In this document: positions 5,877 to 9,158 of the stretch, piece by piece
Position numbering within the stretch: position 1 is the first letter of the stretch
Layout of the letters: every line of letters begins with the position of its first letter
Program-made: the position numbers and the translations under genes
The notes under the pieces: model-generated
The model's database searches: none
Seen by the model: the letters and a program-made list of their open reading frames with translations, nothing else
What the model was told of the DNA's origin: nothing
Source of the DNA: Acidobacteriaceae bacterium
GTDB taxonomy: Bacteria > Acidobacteriota > Terriglobia > Terriglobales > Acidobacteriaceae
Reading direction: 5' to 3'
DNA length: 9,158 nucleotides
Assembly (NCBI GenBank): GCA_030838305.1
Contig: JAUTWY010000149.1
Location: 1 to 9,158, forward strand

Positions 5877-5981
5877 GCGGCGGACGTGATTGACGTGGCG
5901 CATCAGGCAGGCGTGCAGCCCGTGGGACTGCGGATGATGGATCGTGGCGCTGGGGAGAGAGTAACGGAGACTCGTTTCTAA
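5877..5981 (+). pseudogene. Truncated remnant of a second exbD-like gene (3' end only)
   Basis: The frame reads AADVIDVAHQAGVQPVGL then RMMDRGAGER and stops at TAA 5979-5981. Codons 5883-5945 align without gaps to codons 122-142 of the intact exbD (4971-5033): 53 of 63 bases and 17 of 21 residues are identical by direct count. Homology stops abruptly before 5880, and no TM segment or start with a binding site precedes it; the upstream bases are the 5' flank of the reverse-strand gene. It is therefore the C-terminal end of an ExbD paralogue whose first 120 or so codons are gone. Tandem exbD genes are common in this type of genome, so the likely origin is an exbD pair broken by a deletion or insertion. 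Its stop overlaps the end of der (5978) on the other strand. Confidence 0.7.
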
Positions 5982-7462
5982 TTCCTGGCCCTGTTCTTGA
6001 TCCAAATCGGCGTCCCCAAAAATCCGAAGGCTTTCCGAATCTGGTTTTCCAGAAAACGTTGGTAGGAGAAGTGGAGCTTCACTGCGCGGTTGGTGAAGAG
6101 CACAAAAGTTGGCGGGGCGACTGACGCCTGCGTCATGTAGAGAATCTTTACGCGCGAGCGCATCGGGACGGAGGCTCGCTCGAAATCCACGGTTTCGATG
6201 AAGCGGTTCATGGCCGACGTCGAGATGCGCTTGCGGCGCTCGGTCGCGACCTGTTCCAGCAGCGGAAAGATTCTCTCGACGCCTTTGCCAGTGTGCGCCG
6301 AAATGAAGACGATAGGCGCGTAGTTCAGGAATTTCAGATCCCAGCGCAGGCGTTCTTCATAAGCTTCGCGGTCGCCGGGACGCTTGCTTTCCCGCATGCG
6401 CATGGCTTTCGAGGGCCTGCCAGCCTTGAGCGTGCCGCTGGTAAGGAGGTCCCATTTGTTGACCACGATGATCATCGAGCGCCCGCTCTCGTGGGCGTAG
6501 CCGGCGATGGCGGCGTCGAGTTGGCTGACGCCCTCGGCGGCGTCGATCACCAGCAGCGCAATGTCAGCCCCTTCGAGATGCTTGCGCGCCATTACGACCG
6601 AAAGTTTTTCCGCCATCAAGTGCGTTTTGCCCTTTCGCCGAATGCCTGCGGTATCGATAAAGCGGAAGCGGCGTCCATTGTGCTCGATAATTTCATCGAC
6701 GGCATCGCGCGTTGTGCCAGGGATGGGCGAGACGATGGCCCGGTCGGAGGCCGTCAGGCGATTCAGCAGCGTCGACTTGCCGACGTTGGGGTGGCCAATG
6801 ATGGCGACCTTGGTTTCGTAGACGGGCTCGTCTGCTGCCGCTAATTCATCGTCTGCTGGAAGCGGTTTTCCCTCCGATTCCTCTGTGTCGTCGGAGCTAG
6901 TTATGTCGTTGGCAGGCGGGGGCAAGATTTCAAACACCGCATCCAGCAGATCGTCGATCCCGCGCCCGTGTTCGGCGGAGACGGGAAACATCCGGTTGAT
7001 CCCCAGCCGATGAAATTCGTCAACAATCGACGCTTGCTTTTCGCTGTCAGCCTTGTTGACCGCGAGAAACAGCGGGCGTCCGGTCTTTCGCAGAAGTTGC
7101 ACAAGTTCGATGTCCGGTGCCGCGACTTCCGAGCGGCCATCGACCACCATGACGATGGCCGCAGCCTCGTCAAACGCAACCCGCGCCTGGCGGAAGATTT
7201 CCGCAGGGATGAAATCCTTGTCTTCCGGAATGATTCCGCCGGTGTCGATGATGCGGATGCGCCGTCCGCGCCACTCTGCGTCACCATACAAGCGGTCGCG
7301 CGTGATGCCAGGCTCGTCGCCGACAATAGCGCGGCGCGAACCGACGATGCGGTTAAACAACGTAGACTTGCCCACGTTGGGTCGGCCCACGATGGCCAGC
7401 GTCGGAACGCCGGCTGCGGTGGTGGCGAGAGTGCTCGTCGAGTTGTAGGTAGGTTGGGTCAA
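5978..7462 (-). CDS. der: Ribosome biogenesis GTPase Der (EngA)
   Basis: Der is an essential cytoplasmic GTPase with two G domains in tandem that assists late maturation of the 50S ribosomal subunit. It has 494 residues, slightly longer than usual. First G domain: P-loop GRPNVGKS (26-33), switch threonine in PGITRDR (51-57), DTGG (73-76), NKAD (136-139), SAE (162-164). An acidic linker (about 185-212, DITSSDDTEESEG) follows. Second G domain: GHPNVGKS (223-230), PGTTRDA, DTAG (270-273), NKWD (335-338), SAH (388-390). The C-terminal KH-like domain covers about 410-490 (SVPMRSRVKILYMTQ, PPTFVLFTN, SYQRFLENQIRKAFGF). A basic insertion (about 343-370, LKAGRPSKAMRMRESKRPGD) after NKWDLL is longer than in E. 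coli. The only plausible start is TTG 7462; a stop lies three codons upstream and no Shine-Dalgarno is evident. It is divergent from dinG and overlaps the exbD remnant at its 3' end by a few bases. Confidence 0.97.
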   Translation of the reverse strand: MTQPTYNSTSTLATTAAGVPTLAIVGRPNVGKSTLFNRIVGSRRAIVGDEPGITRDRLYGDAEWRGRRIRIIDTGGIIPEDKDFIPAEIFRQARVAFDEAAAIVMVVDGRSEVAAPDIELVQLLRKTGRPLFLAVNKADSEKQASIVDEFHRLGINRMFPVSAEHGRGIDDLLDAVFEILPPPANDITSSDDTEESEGKPLPADDELAAADEPVYETKVAIIGHPNVGKSTLLNRLTASDRAIVSPIPGTTRDAVDEIIEHNGRRFRFIDTAGIRRKGKTHLMAEKLSVVMARKHLEGADIALLVIDAAEGVSQLDAAIAGYAHESGRSMIIVVNKWDLLTSGTLKAGRPSKAMRMRESKRPGDREAYEERLRWDLKFLNYAPIVFISAHTGKGVERIFPLLEQVATERRKRISTSAMNRFIETVDFERASVPMRSRVKILYMTQASVAPPTFVLFTNRAVKLHFSYQRFLENQIRKAFGFLGTPIWIKNRARN

Positions 7463-7465
7463 CGT

Positions 7466-7491
7466 TGAGTCTTAATTCTGAGTTTTAATGT
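7466..7491. repeat. Imperfect 13-bp tandem repeat in the der 5' flank
   Basis: TGAGTCTTAATTC (7466-7478) is followed at once by TGAGTTTTAATGT (7479-7491), 10 of 13 bases identical. It begins four bases before the der start on the reverse strand, so it lies in the der leader or promoter. It could be a paired regulator half-site or a trivial AT-rich duplication. Confidence 0.4.
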
Positions 7492-7493
7492 GG

Positions 7494-7539
7494 GGACAGC
7501 CGCCCCTTCGACCAGCTCAGGGCAGGCTCTCGGCTGTCC
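7494..7539. repeat. Inverted repeat with a dispersed-repeat-like core between der and dinG
   Basis: GGACAGCCG (7494-7502) pairs perfectly with CGGCTGTCC (7531-7539), enclosing 28 bases. The enclosed part, CCCTTCGACCAGCTCAGGG then CAGGCTCT, matches from memory a second short dispersed intergenic repeat in Acidobacteria-like genomes, so one element seems nested inside the arms of another. A small GGTC/GACC stem with a GCGA loop follows at 7543-7554. It could act as a bidirectional transcription barrier between der and dinG, or simply be a mobile intergenic repeat. The pairing is directly visible; the family match is recall. Confidence 0.55.
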
Positions 7540-7607
7540 TTGGGTCGCGAGACCTAAGGTTTTTCTGCCTTGGTGGCAACGAACTCTTCCAATCTCCCCG
7601 GAACTCG

Positions 7608-7613
7608 TATTAT
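7608..7613 (+). promoter_or_regulatory. Possible -10 box (TATTAT) for dinG
   Basis: TATTAT, five of six to the -10 consensus, ends ten bases before the GTG at 7624, so transcription would begin at or just before the start codon, giving a leaderless or very short-leader mRNA. That would explain the absent Shine-Dalgarno. No good -35 box is at the right distance (TTCCAA at 7587 is 15 bp away), so this is weak. Confidence 0.25.
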
Positions 7614-7623
7614 AGAGACTCCC

Positions 7624-9158
7624 GTGGCTTTAAGCTCTCAACCCGCTTCTTCCGCAGCGCCCGCGGGCTCGCCCAGCGGAAAGGACACTTCTCTCTATCA
7701 ATTCTTTGCGCCCGGCGGAATGCTGGCGCGCATGCATCCCGGGTATGAATTCCGCCGGGGGCAGTTGCAGATGGCACAGGCAGTCGAGCAGGCGCTTGAA
7801 GAAAAGCGCCACCTGATTGTGGAAGCCGGCACGGGCACGGGAAAAACCCTCGCCTACTTGTTACCCGTGATCCGCTCGGGCAAGCGCGTGATCATCTCAA
7901 CGGGCACCAAGAACCTGCAGGAACAACTCTTCTACAAAGATATTCCGTTTCTGGAGCAGGCGCTGTTTGGAGAGGCGTCTTCCGGCCGCCGGCTTTCGGT
8001 TTGCTACATGAAGGGCCGCAACAATTATCTCTGCCGCAAAAAACTTTACGACCTAACGGCAAAGCCCGTATTGAGTGGATTAGAGGAGATTAATCATTTT
8101 TCGGAAATTTCTAGTTGGGAGAGAACCACTCAGACCGGCGATCGTGCTGAATTGGCCGAAATGTCTGAAAACAGTGCATTGTGGCATAAGCTTGATGCGA
8201 GGGCCGATGCCTGTACCGGGCAAAAGTGCAGTGAGTTCGGTAAGTGCTTTATTACGGAGATGAGGCAACAAGCTGCGAAGAGCGATATCGTCATAGTTAA
8301 CCACCATCTTTTCTTTGCTGACCTAGTGATCAAGAGGGCTGCGGATAGCTCATACGATGCCGGCATCTTGCCCGATGTCGGTTCCGTGATTTTCGACGAA
8401 GCACACGAGCTTGAGAATGTAGCGGGGAATTACTTTGGAGTGTCCGTTAGCAGCGCGCGCATCGATGAACTAGCGCATGACGTAGAGCACGCCGCAACAC
8501 AGGGTCAAACGTTCTCGAGCGGAATTTCTGGGGCCATCAGGAGCGTACGCGATAATGCCGCCTTGTTTTTCTCTCTGCTTCCCCCTGGGAAGGGTAGATT
8601 CGCATTTGAAAATCGCCGCGACTTTCTAGAAGAGAATGGGGAAGAATACACGGCATTGTTGAACTCGCTACAGTGGATCGAATCCGAGTTGGAACAGCTC
8701 TCTCAAAAGGCGGAGGAAGTTCTTGCGTTCTCCCGACGTGCCGGAGAATTGAGAAACCAGCTGCGCTTCTTAATGGAAGAGAGTGCAGCGAACATTGTCT
8801 TTTGGATCGAGAGACGCAGCACGCGCGGAATCAGCGGCCATGACCGGAATACTGTCTTCTTGCAAGCTACCCCGATTGATGTGGCGCCGATTCTGAAGAT
8901 GTCACTGTTCGACAGACTCGATTGCGCCGTATTGGCTTCGGCCACATTGGCTGTTGGAGGTGGCTTTGACTATATGCGGCAACGGCTCGGCCTTGAATAT
9001 GCACGAGAGTTGTTGGTGCCCTCTCATTTCGATTATGAGAACCAAGCCTTGTTGTATATGCCGCCCGACCTGCCCGATCCTCGTACTCAGGAATTTACCG
9101 CCTTGGCAGCCGAACGAATTCGGCAGTTGCTGGAGATTACGCGCGGACGCGCGTTCGT
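7624..9158 (+). CDS. dinG: DinG/XPD-type Fe-S ATP-dependent DNA helicase, cut by window edge
   Basis: This is a superfamily 2 helicase of the DinG/YoaA type, which unwinds DNA 5' to 3' in repair and in resolving R-loops and replication blocks. The frame runs open for about 511 codons to the window end. Visible parts: Q-like motif YEFRRGQLQMA (41-51); Walker A EAGTGTGKT (67-75); motif Ia STGTKNLQEQ (92-101); four cysteines of the 4Fe-4S cluster, C137 (GRNNYLC), C197, C202 and C208, with the 5- and 6-residue spacing of DinG; NHHLFF (226-231); Walker B DEAH (258-261); SATL (439-442); and SHFDY (467-471) followed by PPDLPDP. The arch region lies about 275-380. Motifs V-VI are beyond the edge. Start GTG 7624 is likely; GTG 7573 and TTG 7570 are in frame too, and neither choice has a clear binding site. 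GC falls from about 60% (7681-7920) to about 48% (8041-8280) within the gene. Confidence 0.93.
   Translation, partial: MALSSQPASSAAPAGSPSGKDTSLYQFFAPGGMLARMHPGYEFRRGQLQMAQAVEQALEEKRHLIVEAGTGTGKTLAYLLPVIRSGKRVIISTGTKNLQEQLFYKDIPFLEQALFGEASSGRRLSVCYMKGRNNYLCRKKLYDLTAKPVLSGLEEINHFSEISSWERTTQTGDRAELAEMSENSALWHKLDARADACTGQKCSEFGKCFITEMRQQAAKSDIVIVNHHLFFADLVIKRAADSSYDAGILPDVGSVIFDEAHELENVAGNYFGVSVSSARIDELAHDVEHAATQGQTFSSGISGAIRSVRDNAALFFSLLPPGKGRFAFENRRDFLEENGEEYTALLNSLQWIESELEQLSQKAEEVLAFSRRAGELRNQLRFLMEESAANIVFWIERRSTRGISGHDRNTVFLQATPIDVAPILKMSLFDRLDCAVLASATLAVGGGFDYMRQRLGLEYARELLVPSHFDYENQALLYMPPDLPDPRTQEFTALAAERIRQLLEITRGRAF

Noticed and set aside
6293..6844. Long + strand frames opposite der (also 6968-7468 and 7053-7448)
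   Set aside because: They mirror the strongly supported Der coding strand; long antisense frames are expected in GC-rich genes, and their translations lack recognisable domains.
7488..7748. 86-codon + strand frame starting in the der-dinG spacer
   Set aside because: It covers repeat sequence and then overlaps the dinG N-terminus in another frame; its translation is not protein-like.

Overview
The window looks like a piece of a moderately GC-rich bacterial chromosome. Acidobacteriota (Terriglobia/Koribacter-like) is my best guess. The guess rests on the protein flavour (MacB-type permease pairs, a standalone ExbD, a Der with an extended second G-domain loop, an acidobacterial-looking DinG) and on two intergenic elements that I recall as dispersed repeats in such genomes. 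No database search was possible, so the taxonomy is inference.

Layout. (1) 2-307 +: the 3' part of a GNAT acetyltransferase. (2) 456-3069 +: two consecutive MacB/FtsX-type ABC permeases with no ATPase gene in the window. They are separated by a 97-bp spacer holding three hairpins and an unlisted 33-codon ORF with a strong ribosome binding site. (3) 3097-3182: six AT-rich copies of a TTAGAATTCA-type 10-mer at about 15-bp spacing, followed by a candidate promoter and a multi-TM protein of unknown function (3244-4356 +, TTG start). (4) 4357-4607: spacer with a dispersed-repeat-like segment and a hairpin. (5) 4608-5051 +: an ExbD/TolR protein without an ExbB/TolQ partner. (6) 5072-5791 -: a hypothetical membrane protein with a BamE-like C-terminal part. 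(7) 5877-5981 +: a broken piece of a second exbD-like gene, 53/63 nt identical to the 3' end of the intact one over the aligned core. (8) 5978-7462 -: the ribosome-assembly GTPase Der. (9) 7463-7623: divergent spacer with direct and inverted repeats. (10) 7624-9158 +: the N-terminal two thirds or so of a DinG/XPD-type iron-sulfur DNA helicase, cut by the window edge.

Functional reading. The permease pair probably works with an ATPase encoded elsewhere in macrolide/lipid/peptide-type export or envelope maintenance. ExbD would couple proton-motive force to an outer-membrane process with an ExbB encoded elsewhere. Der and DinG are housekeeping genes for 50S assembly and DNA repair. Most of the window is ordinary. 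The parts that repay attention are the spacer between the permeases, the TTAGAATTCA array, the decayed exbD duplicate around a reverse-strand gene, and a GC drop inside dinG. I see no evidence of a novel multi-gene system.
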